Positions 8,422-17,515 of a DNA stretch of 64,000 bases are shown piece after piece (within the stretch, counting starts at the first letter, position 1; every line of letters begins with the position of its first letter). The stretch spans positions 1-64,000 of the forward strand of contig CAVTZG010000030.1 of assembly GCA_963739135.1 (NCBI GenBank). Direction: 5' to 3'. The DNA comes from Palsa-504 sp963739135. Its GTDB lineage: Bacteria; Actinomycetota; Actinomycetes; Streptosporangiales; Streptosporangiaceae. A model generated the notes under the pieces. It made no database searches. It was given only the letters and a program-made list of their open reading frames with translations, and had not been told where the DNA came from. Made by a program: the position numbers and the translations under genes.

Positions 8422-9903
8422 ATGACAACGCACCACGGTGCCGCGCCGGGAGCAGGCATCGCGCAGGCAGCACCGGCCCCGGAACAGGCCGGGCGGGTCG
8501 CGAGTGCCCAGGCTCTGCAGGTCCGCCGCCCGGCTTCCGGGACAGCCGCGGCCCTCCCGGCGGACCCGTTCACGCGCGCGCCCGGGCTGCGCGGGCGGGG
8601 CAGCCACCGGCTGAGCGGCCAGGCCGTCTTCGTGCTGGCCTCGCTGATCGTGGCGCTGCTGGCGTCCTCCGCCGCCCCCACCCCGCTGTACGCCATCTAC
8701 CAGGCCCAGTGGCACTTCACGCCGATCACCACCACGGTGGTGTTCGGGGTGTACGCGATGGCGGTGCTGGCCGCCCTGCTGACCCTGGGCAAGCTGTCGG
8801 ACCACGTCGGACGCCGGCCGGTGCTGCCGACCGCGATCGCCGTGCACGCGGGCTCGCTGGTGATCTTCGCCACCGCCACCGGGGTGCCTGCGCTGCTATC
8901 GGCCCGGGTGGTCCAGGGCCTGTCCACCGGCGCGGCCCTGGGCGCGATCGGCGCGGCCATGCTGGACATGGACCGCGAGCTAGGCACGTTCGCCAACGCG
9001 GCGGCGCCGGGCATGGGCAGCGCGAGCGGCGCGATCGCCTCCGCGCTGGCGGTCCGCTTCCTGCCTGACCCCACCCACCTCATCTACCTGGCCCTGATCG
9101 GCGTGCTCGTCCTGCAGGCGGCCGCGATCGCCGCGATGCGCGAGACAGTCAGCCGGGCACCGGGCGCGCTGGCCAGCCTGCGGCCGGAGATCGCCCTGCC
9201 GCGGGCGCTGCGGGCCCCGGTGCTGACCGCCGTGCCCGTGCTGTTCGCGGTGTGGGCACTGGCCGGGCTGTACGGCGCGCTCGGCCCGGCGCTGGTGCAC
9301 GCGCTGACCGGCTCGGGCAACGTGGTGCTGGGCGCCCTGAGCCTGTTCGTGCTGGCCGCCTCGGCCGTCGTCGCGACCATCGTGCTGCGCCCGGCCGCGG
9401 CCCGGACGGTGATGCTGTTCGGCATCGCGGCCCTGATCACCGGCGTGGCCGTGACCGTCATGGCCGTGAGCCTGAGGTCCGCGGCGGTCTTCTTCGCCGG
9501 CTCAGCGATCGCCGGCGCCGGGTTCGGCAGCGGCTTTCAGGGTGGCATTCGCATGGTGGTTCCGCTGGCCGCGGCGCACCAGCGGGCCGGGCTGGTCTCG
9601 CTGCTCTACGTGGTGTCCTACCTCGGGCTGGGCGTGCCCGCCGTGCTGGCCGGGTTCGGCGTGGTGCATGGCGGAGGGCTGATCAGCACCACCCGCTACT
9701 ACGGCGCCGCGGTGATCGCGCTGGCCGTGCTGGCCCTGTTCGGCCTGCTGATGAACCGGCCCGGCCGCGCCGCGGAGCCTGCCGCCGCCCCGCCCCAGGA
9801 GCCCAGGGCATACGATAGACAGGCCTGTCTAGGAAGGTGGCCGTCGCCATGGCTGTCAAGGAAGCGAGCGCGGTCCGGCCGTCGGCGCGCGAGCGGCTGC
9901 TGA
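8422..9903 (+). CDS. MFS multidrug-type transporter
   Basis: A 493-residue major facilitator with about 12 hydrophobic segments after a 60-residue charged N-terminus. GKLSDHVGRRPVLP is the loop 2-3 motif A, and VVQGLSTGAALGAIGAAM matches helix 5 of drug exporters. It likely expels a small toxic compound across the membrane by proton antiport. The last about 30 residues after the final helix read through the downstream operator and into the start of tetR by 55 bases, so the original stop may have been lost. It is controlled by TAGAC/GTCTA operators. Confidence 0.88.
   Translation: MTTHHGAAPGAGIAQAAPAPEQAGRVASAQALQVRRPASGTAAALPADPFTRAPGLRGRGSHRLSGQAVFVLASLIVALLASSAAPTPLYAIYQAQWHFTPITTTVVFGVYAMAVLAALLTLGKLSDHVGRRPVLPTAIAVHAGSLVIFATATGVPALLSARVVQGLSTGAALGAIGAAMLDMDRELGTFANAAAPGMGSASGAIASALAVRFLPDPTHLIYLALIGVLVLQAAAIAAMRETVSRAPGALASLRPEIALPRALRAPVLTAVPVLFAVWALAGLYGALGPALVHALTGSGNVVLGALSLFVLAASAVVATIVLRPAAARTVMLFGIAALITGVAVTVMAVSLRSAAVFFAGSAIAGAGFGSGFQGGIRMVVPLAAAHQRAGLVSLLYVVSYLGLGVPAVLAGFGVVHGGGLISTTRYYGAAVIALAVLALFGLLMNRPGRAAEPAAAPPQEPRAYDRQACLGRWPSPWLSRKRARSGRRRASGC
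9816..9831. promoter_or_regulatory. Perfect 16-bp TetR operator
   Basis: TAGACAGGCCTGTCTA is a perfect palindrome 17 bases before the tetR ATG. Its last base is the first of the AGGAAGG ribosome binding site, so a bound repressor would directly block expression. Matching half sites occur before the MFS gene. Confidence 0.75.
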
Positions 9904-10460
9904 CCGCGGCCAACGAGCTGTTCTACAACGAGGGCGTGCACACGGTCGGCATCGACCGCATCATCGAGCAGGCCGGCGTGGCCAAGGCCTCGCTGTACAA
10001 CACCTTCGGCAGCAAGGACGAGCTGATCCGTGCCTACCTGCAGACCCGGCACGCCAGCGTCGCCCAGCGCATCACTCAGGCGGTGGAACGCTACGACACC
10101 CCGCGCGAGCGGCTGCTGGCCGTGTTCGAAGGCCAGGGCGAGCTGTTCGCCCAGCCGGACTACCGCGGCTGCGCGTTCGCCCGGGCCAGCGCCGAATCCC
10201 ATCCCGGCGACCTGGTCGAGCAGGCCGCCGAGGCCTACCGCCGCTGGGTACGCGCGCTGCTGACCGACCTGGCCGCCCAGGCTGGCGTGTCCGAGCCCGA
10301 GGCCCTGGCCCGCCAGCTGCACCTGCTTTACGACGGCAGCGGGCAATCCGCGCGGATGGACCACGACCCAGCCGCGGCCACCGCGGCCCGCGCCGCCGCG
10401 GCCGTCCTGCTCGACGCGGCCCTGGCCCGCGGGACGGCGGCTCGCTGCGAAGGAGCCTAA
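9849..10460 (+). CDS. TetR/AcrR-family repressor of the MFS gene
   Basis: A 203-residue TetR protein. Residues about 10-60 carry the HTH (RERLLTAANELFYNEGVHTVGIDRII in parts, then AGVAKASLYNTFGSKDELI). The C-terminal ligand domain has the YRGCAFARASAESHP block seen in AcrR-type efflux repressors. ATG 9849 is 11 bases from AGGAAGG; the GTG at 9837 is too close to it. The perfect operator just upstream and its relatives before the MFS gene indicate autorepression and control of export. Confidence 0.92.
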   Translation: MAVKEASAVRPSARERLLTAANELFYNEGVHTVGIDRIIEQAGVAKASLYNTFGSKDELIRAYLQTRHASVAQRITQAVERYDTPRERLLAVFEGQGELFAQPDYRGCAFARASAESHPGDLVEQAAEAYRRWVRALLTDLAAQAGVSEPEALARQLHLLYDGSGQSARMDHDPAAATAARAAAAVLLDAALARGTAARCEGA

Positions 10461-10577
10461 TAGGCGGACCTGCCGCTGCTGAGCAGCTCCGCGAAGCTGG
10501 TGGCGGGGCGGCCTGTCAGCCGCCGCACGTCGTGTGTCACTGCCGAGAGCTCTCCGTTGGCTATCGCCACCGGTCCG
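10457..10577 (-). pseudogene. C-terminal fragment of NmrA-like NAD(P)-binding reductase
   Basis: The last about 40 residues read ELSAVTHDVRRLTGRPATSF, the usual tail of NmrA-type atypical short-chain reductases. Nothing of the Rossmann fold precedes it; upstream sequence is simple and unrelated. Its stop codon overlaps that of tetR. It is a deletion scar. Confidence 0.6.
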
Positions 10578-10853
10578 CGCCCGGCTCCGGCTCGCGGCTC
10601 GGCACCTCCGCTCCCGTGTGCCGCTCCAGTCCCATTTGCGTGGAGGATCCGGCTTCTCCGGAGGATCCGGGCAGCCATAGCCACCCAAATACTCCGCGAC
10701 GGCCAGATCCTCCACGGAAAGTTCCGCGGACCCGGGCGTGCGGACCGCGGGCAGGCCTAGCCCTGTGACCGGTGATGTTAACGGAACTCACGGGTCGCTA
10801 GTTCGGACCAGGGCCGCCAAAGATCTACGGGACTCGTCCTGGCTGTCGCGCCA

Positions 10854-11573
10854 TCAGGCGAGGGCCCGGGCGAGACCGAACTGGGCGGCGGTGTGGCGGG
10901 TGATCGCGCCCGCGTCGTCGGCGGTCGTGATGAGGGTGCAGCCGGCCCCGCGGTACCGGCGGGCGGTGGCGCCGTCGGTGGCGTGCACCCCGACGGGCTT
11001 ACCCGCGGCGGCGCAGGCCGTCCAGACGCGCTTCAGGGCCGGGCTCAGCACCGGGTCGTCCGGGTCGAGCTCACACCCGAGGGACAGCGACAGGTCCTTG
11101 GTACCGACGTAGAGGCCGTCGACTCCGTCGACGGCCAAGGTGGCGTCGACCGAGTCGACCGCGTCGGCTGACTCGACCATGACCAGGCAGAACGGCTCCG
11201 CAGCGGCCAGCACACCGCCCGCGGACCGGTACCCGGCGGGCGGGTAGCGGACCGCGCCCGCCGCCTGGCCGGCCTGGGCCGCCGAGTCGACATTCGGCAC
11301 GATGACGCCTTCGCAGCCCAGGTCGAGAGCTCGCCCGATGTCGGCCGTGTGCGCATGCCGGACCCGGGCGACAGGTGTCGCCCCCGCCAGCCGGATCGCG
11401 CTGGTCATCGCGGGCAGGTCAGCCTCGGCGGCCCCGCCGTGCTGTAGGTCGATCACCACGTAGTCCAGGCCCGCGGCGGCCAGCAGCCGCACGCTCAGCG
11501 CCGACGGGATCACCGACCATGCGCCGTACAAGGGCTCGCGGGCCATGAGCCGGGAACGGAAGGTAGCAGCCAT
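10854..11573 (-). CDS. HpcH/HpaI aldolase/citrate lyase family protein
   Basis: A 239-residue class II aldolase-like TIM-barrel protein. Conserved elements are DLQHGGA (base histidine), GCEGVIVPNV, the metal-ligand glutamate in LVMVESA and the aspartate in VGTKDLSLSLG. Members split or form 2-keto-3-hydroxy acids with pyruvate as acceptor; the exact substrate is not evident. Start taken at ATG 11573; an in-frame ATG lies six codons upstream. It is followed on the same strand, with a 50-base gap from the upstream gene, by no partner that explains its pathway. Confidence 0.88.
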   Translation of the reverse strand: MAATFRSRLMAREPLYGAWSVIPSALSVRLLAAAGLDYVVIDLQHGGAAEADLPAMTSAIRLAGATPVARVRHAHTADIGRALDLGCEGVIVPNVDSAAQAGQAAGAVRYPPAGYRSAGGVLAAAEPFCLVMVESADAVDSVDATLAVDGVDGLYVGTKDLSLSLGCELDPDDPVLSPALKRVWTACAAAGKPVGVHATDGATARRYRGAGCTLITTADDAGAITRHTAAQFGLARALA

Positions 11574-11638
11574 TGGCCCAGCGAACCACACCCGCCCGAC
11601 CCACGGCAGGGCGGCCCGGCGGCGTTACCTGCCGGCGG

Positions 11639-13253
11639 TCAGGCCGCCGCTTCCAGGGCAGCCCAGAACGCGCAGTTGTGCGTGCTGGCGAAGTCCGTCT
11701 CGGTCTGCGGTACGGCCGGCACCAGCGACTGCATCTTCTGCGTGACGCCGTTGAACAGCGGCCAGAACGGCGTGCCGAACGAGCTGGGGAAGCCCCGCTT
11801 GGCAAAGTTCGTCCAGTACCCCTTCATGATCGCCGCCAGCTGCTGCTGCTGGGTCGTCAGCGTCCCCGGGAAGGCGGCCATCGGCAGGCCCATCAGGTAC
11901 TGGATCTCGGTTGCGTGGGCCGCACCGTAGGGGAAGCTGACCGGGGGCAGGAAGTTCTCCGGCGCGTTCTCGTCGTTGAACTCGTAGCCGAACGTCGGCA
12001 CGAAGCGCGACACGGACTGATCGATGGTCAGCGCGGGGCAGGCGAAGATGGCGTCCGTGCCGACCGCGCCGAGGGCGACCGACGGGCTGGAGAACGCGCT
12101 CAGCGGGTACTTGGCCGCGATCACCGCCGCCGCCGCTGCGGGCACCCCGAGCGTGGCGGCGATCATGGGTCTGGTAGTTCCCGGCCGTGACCGGGGCGCC
12201 TTCCAGCTCGCTGAGCGCGACGAACAGCCGCCATTCATCGTGATTCGTCCCGTTGATGATCGGGACGCGGTTGAAGTCGCCGGTGGCGAAGGCGGTCCCC
12301 AGCGCTTGCGGCAGCACCTCGCTGTTGATGTTCGGCGTGTAGCCGGAGGCGTCCTCGTTGGCCAGGATAGTGGAGACGGACAGGCTCCGCAGGCAGGCCG
12401 CGGTCTGGCTGGCGCATCCCGCCTTGGTCGCGAAGGCCTCGCCGGCTGCCTCGGCGCCCGCCAGCGACGTCTGCGTGAGGTTGTAGGACCCGCTCTCCGC
12501 GATCGCCCGCTCGAACAATCCCTTGGCCTGCGGCGATGCCACCTGCGACAGCACCGACAGGCCGCCCGCGGATTCACCGAAGATGGTGACGTGGTTTGGG
12601 TTGCCGCCGAAGTTGGCGATGTTGCGCTGCACCCAGCGCAGGGCGGCCTGCTGGTCCTCCAGGCCGTAGTCGCCCGACTGGCCCTTGGCGTCGGCCAGCG
12701 CCGGGTGCGCCAGGAAACCGAGGGCGCCGAGCCGGTAGTTGATGGTGACCACGGTTACGCCGTCGGCTACCAGCCCGGCGGGCGCGTAGTCGTCGCTCTC
12801 GCCGGTCACCAGCGCCCCGCCGTGGATCCACACCATGACGGGGTAGCGCGACCCAGGCGTGGCGTGGCTGGGCGTGAAGACGTTCAGGAACAGGCAGTCC
12901 TCCGACGTGCTGGCCTCCCCGAACGGCGACGCAAGCTGCGGGCAGTGCGGCGCGAACTTCGTCGCGTCGCGCACGCCGGGCCAGCTGGCGGCTGGCTGCG
13001 GCGGCTGCCACCGCAGCGCGCCGACCGGCGGCGCGGCGTACGGGATGCCGAGAAATTCGTCGACCGCCCTGCTGGCCAGCCCGCGGACCGCCCCGTTGGC
13101 GGTGGCCGCGACCGGCCCGCCGGCGCCGGCGGGCGCCTGCCCGCCGAGGGCGCTCGCGCTCGCCAGGGGCGCCGCCGCGACCAGGGCACCCGCCGTGACT
13201 GCGGCGACCGCTAGCTGGGTGCGCACTCGGCATCCAGCCCAGATCCTAACCAT
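11639..13253 (-). pseudogene. Secreted type B carboxylesterase, frameshifted
   Basis: A signal peptide (TQLAVAAVTAGALVAAAPLASA) is followed by a carboxylesterase/cholinesterase fold: LGIPYAAPPVGALRW, SEDCLFLNV, oxyanion segment WIHGGAL and nucleophile elbow GESAGG. Near 12170 the frame changes by one base; the C-terminal third, with PTFGYEFNDENAPENF and the catalytic-histidine region GAAHATEIQYL, continues in the neighbouring frame to 11639. Repaired length is about 535 residues, normal for the family. The ATG overlaps the upstream 80-residue gene by 8 bases, so the two were coupled. Confidence 0.85.
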
Positions 13254-13488
13254 CCAAGTCTCCCTTCATGGCTGATGCTGGGTAGCCGGGCCGCTCAGGC
13301 TCACGAAGCGCGCGGCGCATCTCGTCCAGGTCGTCGGTGATAACGGCGTACAGACCTGGCCGCGTGCAGTCACCGCGGCGCCTGGCCACGATGGAGATGC
13401 CGCCCCAGGTCTGCTGCCTGGCGAACTCGTAGCCAGGGAACTCGGCCGCCAGCCCGCTCAGGCCCTTCAGGTCTGCGGTCGCCGCCAT
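13246..13488 (-). CDS. Conserved small actinobacterial protein
   Basis: An 80-residue cytosolic protein with the pattern LSGLAAEFPGYEFARQ, GGISIVARRR and VITDDLDEMRRAL. Similar short proteins are common in actinomycetes, often beside XRE regulators, but I know no function. Its stop overlaps the carboxylesterase start. A TetR gene is divergent, with a palindrome in between that could control both sides. Confidence 0.7.
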   Translation of the reverse strand: MAATADLKGLSGLAAEFPGYEFARQQTWGGISIVARRRGDCTRPGLYAVITDDLDEMRRALREPERPGYPASAMKGDLDG

Positions 13489-13606
13489 AGCCTCACTTCC
13501 CGCCGCTGTGCTTGAGGTCTTCTCTTCGGCCGAACGGGCCGTGGTTTTCCCACGCCGGGGCAGCTACCATCGCCAGCAGGTGCCGGTACGAGCTGGGCCT
13601 TTATCA

Positions 13607-13626
13607 AAAGTACGAAACGGTACTTT
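13607..13626. promoter_or_regulatory. TetR operator palindrome
   Basis: AAAGTAC and GTACTTT form a perfect inverted repeat around GAAACG, 27 bases before the GTG of the TetR gene and about 120 bases upstream of the divergent 80-residue gene. Position and symmetry suit autoregulation by that TetR protein. Confidence 0.65.
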
Positions 13627-13652
13627 AGGGCTACGTCAGCTACTCTAGGCCC

Positions 13653-14345
13653 GTGACCGATACCGGGCAAGGGGGAACTCTGGCCCAGACCCACGAGGGC
13701 CAGCCGGGTCTGCCCCGCGGCCGGAGCCGGCTGCCGCAGCCGGCCGTGCGCGCGTCACAACGCGAACGGCTGCTGCGGTCGGTGATCGCCGCGGTATCGG
13801 AATCGGGCTACCTGGCCGTCACCGTCGCCGACATCGTGCGGCGGGCCAAGGTGTCCCGGGCCGCCTTCTATGCCCACTTCGCGGACAAGGAAGACTGCTT
13901 CCTGAGCGCGACCGCCGAAGGCCGGGACCTCATGATCGGCCAGATCGTGTCCGCCACGCGGGCCGTTCCGGCCGGGGCCTGCGACGAGGAAATACTCCGG
14001 GTCGCGTGCCGGGCGTTCCTCGCGTTCCTGGCCAGTGAGCCGGCGTTCGCCAGGGTCTTCTATATCCACATGCCGACGGCGGGCCCGCGCGCGGCGGACC
14101 GGCTCGATGCCGCGCCCGGCCTGTTCGCCGACCTGAACCAGATATGGCAACGGCGGGCGCGAGAGCATCACCCGGAATGGCCGTCCGTTCCTCCCGACGC
14201 CTATCTCGCCCTCGCCGGAGCCACCGTCCAGCTGGTGCGGTCCATGGTCCGCGCGGGCCGGACCGGCGCTCTTCCCGAGCTTGAGGACACGCTCGTCTCG
14301 CTGCATCTGGCCGTCCTGGCCGCCCGCCCCTGGCCCGCGGCCTGA
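13653..14345 (+). CDS. TetR-family regulator
   Basis: A 230-residue protein with an N-terminal HTH (VIAAVSESGYLAVTVADIVRRA in parts, KVSRAAFYAHFADKEDCFL) and a C-terminal ligand domain with AFLAFLASEPAFARVF. The first 30 residues are a basic disordered extension. GTG start. It is divergent from the small protein/esterase pair, and a perfect operator lies in the shared promoter, suggesting that it represses esterase expression. The ligand is unknown. Confidence 0.9.
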   Translation: MTDTGQGGTLAQTHEGQPGLPRGRSRLPQPAVRASQRERLLRSVIAAVSESGYLAVTVADIVRRAKVSRAAFYAHFADKEDCFLSATAEGRDLMIGQIVSATRAVPAGACDEEILRVACRAFLAFLASEPAFARVFYIHMPTAGPRAADRLDAAPGLFADLNQIWQRRAREHHPEWPSVPPDAYLALAGATVQLVRSMVRAGRTGALPELEDTLVSLHLAVLAARPWPAA

Positions 14346-14386
14346 TTCAGAGTGCCCTGATTCAGCGTGCACTGACTCAGGGCGCC
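14342..14386. repeat. Three 15-bp tandem repeats
   Basis: CTGATTCAGAGTGCC, CTGATTCAGCGTGCA and CTGACTCAGGGCGCC follow one another without gaps. Each unit contains the palindrome CTGA-T/C-TCAG. The array begins inside the TetR stop region and runs into the tail of a broken minus-strand gene, so it may mark a slippage or rearrangement site. Confidence 0.75.
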
Positions 14387-14536
14387 CAGCCGACGCTCAT
14401 GAGATATAGGAAGAACCAGGTCGACGCGACGGCGAACGTGGCGATCAGGGGAATCAGCACCCACATCCGCGCCGGGGCCAGCCAGCGAGCCAGCGGCAGG
14501 CCGAGCAGCATGGCCGGCAGCAGAAAGCGCGGCCAA
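14377..14536 (-). pseudogene. C-terminal fragment of polytopic membrane glycosyltransferase
   Basis: In the minus frame ending at the TGA at 14377, about 50 residues are preserved: FLLPAMLLGLPLARWL, MWVLIPLIATFAVAS and TWFFLYLMSVGWAP. Two hydrophobic helices and the short tail resemble the C-terminus of PIG-V/mannosyltransferase-type membrane glycosyltransferases. Homology ends abruptly at about 14536, where a plus-strand fragment begins. Confidence 0.5.
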
Positions 14537-14807
14537 AGTCCGGGCCAGATACCACGGCAGCTTCGCCTACATCACCGGCGTGCTCCGCAGCGGCGAGCAG
14601 ATCCCGCTGTTCCGGCTCCGCTACGGCGGCTCCGCCCACTCCTTCGGCTTCGCGATCTACTCCGCCGCCGGCGACCGCTACGAAGACGCACTCCTGCGCA
14701 CCGGACTCCCGGCCGGCACCCCGCAAGAAGCCCTCGACACCGCCTGCACCGTTCACCTGGCCGACCTCGAACCCTTACCCAACAAATTAACGGGGCCACC
14801 CACTTAA
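14537..14807 (+). pseudogene. C-terminal fragment of mobile-element-associated hypothetical protein
   Basis: About 88 residues in frame to 14807: YHGSFAYITGVLRSGEQIP, FRLRYGGSAHSFGFAIYSA and a LPAGTPQEALDTAC tail. This resembles the end of a hypothetical protein often found in actinomycete integrative elements; I know no function. There is no start codon for the family N-terminus, since it is cut at 14537 against the opposing glycosyltransferase fragment. An AT-rich ACTTAAGTTAGTTAAGG patch follows the stop. Confidence 0.5.
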
Positions 14808-15046
14808 GTTAGTTAAGGTTGCCTGCAGGAGCTTCGCGATACCTAGACATTGCCGCTGATCGTCCAGCTGGACAGTTTCACCGACTACTACTCCGGCAAC
14901 ACCCCGTAACCATGTGCTGCCGCGTTGGGCGTCCCGGCCCGCTCGTAAGCTTCACCGAGCGCGCCAGCAACAGCGCCGGCCAGCCGGAGACGTCAGGATT
15001 CGGACAGCGGCGCAGACGCCTCGTAGGCAGTGAGGAGCCCGAACCA

Positions 15047-16620
15047 GTGGACGTGCGGACCCTGCTTGAGCCGAAGGAGAAACTGGGAACGCGTCCGGCG
15101 GCGCGCCGGTGGCTGGCCGTGGCGGCGTGGGTAGCCGGCGGCTTGGTGCTGTTCGCGTTCTTCCTGCGGATCTCGTTCGGCGAGCGAGTGGATTCGGACG
15201 GCGCGAACAGCGCGCTGCAGGCGTGGGACCTCGTGCACGGTCACCCTCATGTTGCACGGCTGGATCTTTGGCGACGCGACCTTTTACGCCTTCGAACTGC
15301 CGCTGAACGGGATCGTCGAGCTGCTGTTCGGGGTGGGCAACCTGGCGGCCCACATCGGCTCCGCGCTGACCTACCTGATCGTCGCGGCCTGCGCCGTGGC
15401 CCTGGCCGTGACCAGCAGCCGCGGCCCGGCCAGGGCGGCTCGCTGCGCGGTCGTCGTCGCGGTGCTGGCCGTGCCGCTGATGACCGTGCCGACCGTATAT
15501 GTACTGCTGGAGGAACCCGACCACATCGGGACCTCGCTGTTCCTGCTGGTGTCCTTCCTGCTCATCGACCGCGTGCCGGACCGGCGGTTCACGGCGCCGC
15601 TGGTCTGCTTGATCCTGTGCGCCGGCCAGCTCAGCGACCTCACCGTCCGCTATGTCGCGGTGCCGGCCGTCGTCCTGGTCTGCGGCTATCGCGCGCTGGC
15701 CGCGCGGAAGCTCCGCTGCGGCGACACGGCGCTTGTGGTCGCCGCAATCGTGTCCGTGCCGCTGGAGTCGGCGCTCCGGGCGGCGATGGCGCATTTGGGC
15801 GGGTTCGTGATGGTCTCGCCCAAGGCGCGGCTCTCCTCGCCGAGGCTATGGCCCCAGCACGCGTCGGTGACGTGGCAGAACGTCCGCGTCCTGTTCGGGT
15901 CGGTCGCCGGGCCGGACACCAAGCTGGGCAGCGCCGGCGCCGCCTTCGGGCTGATCTGCCTGCTGGCCGCGATATTCGGCCTGGCCCGGGTGATATGGAC
16001 CTGGCGGAAGGCCAGCCGGGCCGAGCAGTTGCTGTTCGCCGCGATCATCTTCAACGTCGGCACGTACCTGGTCTCCGTGATGCCGTTGCCCAGCGGCTCC
16101 CGCGAAGTAGCCGCGGTGCTGCCGTGCGGGGCGGTGCTCGCGGCCCGGGCCCTGGTGCCCGCCCGGATCACCGCGATGCCGCAGGCCTTCGCCGCGGTCG
16201 CCGCGACGGGGCTCATCGCGCTGCTGCCGCTCGCCACCGCGGCCACCCGGCCCCCCATGAGCCCGGCCACGGCGCCGCTGACCGCATGGCTTGAGGCGCA
16301 CGGGCTCACGTACGGCATCGCCGCGTACGGGGATGCCTCGATCGTCACGCTGCAGTCGGGCAACCGGGTCCAGATCCGCGCGGTTAACCCGTGGCGGCAC
16401 CTCGATGAGCCCAGCCTGGGAGACGAACGCGCTGTGGTATGACGCGTCCCGGTACGACGCCACGTTCGCGGTCGCCGACTACCACGGCACGTACCCGGCG
16501 GCCCGCTTCGAGCACCTCCTCGGCAAGCCAGCGGCAACCTACCGGGTGGCAAGCTGGGTGGTCCTGGTCTACCGGACAAACCTGCTCCAGCGTATCTGGC
16601 CGGCGCCAGGTTCTTCCTGA
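15047..16620 (+). pseudogene. Polytopic membrane protein with two frameshifts
   Basis: GAGGAG precedes a GTG at 15047. The protein starts LLEPKEKLGTR and reaches ALQAWDLVHGH; the frame shifts near 15243 into MLHGWIFGDATFYAFELP and about eight hydrophobic helices, and again near 16410 into WETNALWYDASRYDATF, ending LVYRTNLLQRI. Joined length is about 520 residues. The many helices and the final soluble domain resemble actinobacterial membrane glycosyltransferase-like proteins of unknown function. Two frame changes in one gene argue either for decay or for poor base calls. The 225 bases after it show nothing I can assign. Confidence 0.65.
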
Positions 16621-16845
16621 GCAGACCGTAACGGGAAGCAAGGCCGCTGGAGCTGAACCTGCGCATATTCGACACGGCCGAGTTGATTATCAGCCAGCAC
16701 GACCCATACGAGTTGACACGGGCCATGGCGGTCATCAGCGCGCAGGTCTGGACGACCACCAACGGGTACAACATGGCCAGGGCAGTGGAGTCGCTGGACG
16801 TGCTCGCCTCGGTGTTCGCGGAGGAGGCAGGCATTAAAATCAGCT

Positions 16846-17475
16846 GTGATGATCACTGTGAACCATCTCGTCACGTCCGGCACGTTCTCCCTCGACGGCG
16901 GCACCTGGGAGGTGGACAACAACGTCTGGCTGCTCGGCGACGATGCCGAGTGCATCGTCATCGACGCCCCGCATGACGCGGCCGCGATCCTGGCTGCCAT
17001 CGGACCGCGCCGGCTCACCGCCATCTTGTGCACCCACGCCCACGACGACCACATCGACGCCGCCGCCGCGTTGGCCGAGGCCACCGGCGCGCCGATCTGG
17101 CTGCACCCCGCCGACCGCGAGCTCTGGGATCAGACCTACCCCGGCCGCGCCCCCGACCGGAACCTGGCCGACGGGCAGACGATCAGCGTGGCCGGCGCCG
17201 GGTTCACTGTCCTGCACACGCCCGGCCATTCGCGTGGCGCCGTGTGCTTCCACCTGCCCGGCCAGGGCCTGCTGTTCAGCGGTGACACGCTGTTCGCCGG
17301 GGGGCCGGGCGCAACCGGGCGGTCGTTCTCGGACTTCGGCGCGATCATCGACTCGATCCGCGGCCGGCTGCTGGTCCTCGACCCGGACACCATCGTCCAC
17401 ACCGGCCACGGACCGGACACCACCATCGGTGCCGAACGGCCCCACCTGCAGGAATGGATCGCCCGAGGCCACTGA
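16846..17475 (+). CDS. Metallo-beta-lactamase fold hydrolase (glyoxalase II-like)
   Basis: A 209-residue zinc hydrolase. The metal-binding HAHDDH is at residues 64-69, followed by HTPGHSRGAVCFH, LLFSGDTLFAGGPGATGR and a last HTGHGPDTT. This arrangement fits small glyoxalase II-like thioester hydrolases. It lies 40 bases before the acyl-CoA ligase remnant and near a crotonase, so a thioesterase role in CoA metabolism is possible, but this is inference. Confidence 0.9.
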   Translation: MMITVNHLVTSGTFSLDGGTWEVDNNVWLLGDDAECIVIDAPHDAAAILAAIGPRRLTAILCTHAHDDHIDAAAALAEATGAPIWLHPADRELWDQTYPGRAPDRNLADGQTISVAGAGFTVLHTPGHSRGAVCFHLPGQGLLFSGDTLFAGGPGATGRSFSDFGAIIDSIRGRLLVLDPDTIVHTGHGPDTTIGAERPHLQEWIARGH

Positions 17476-17515
17476 CCGGCACCCGCCGACCGAAGTTCAC
17501 GAGGGAACAGCTGCG

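Noticed and set aside
12024..13214. A 396-codon plus-strand frame over the carboxylesterase
   Set aside because: Opposite to GESAGG-containing coding sequence; no recognisable motif.
16683..16976. A short plus-strand frame between the membrane protein and MBL hydrolase
   Set aside because: No family match that I can see, and more than a third overlaps the MBL gene out of phase. I could not support a product.
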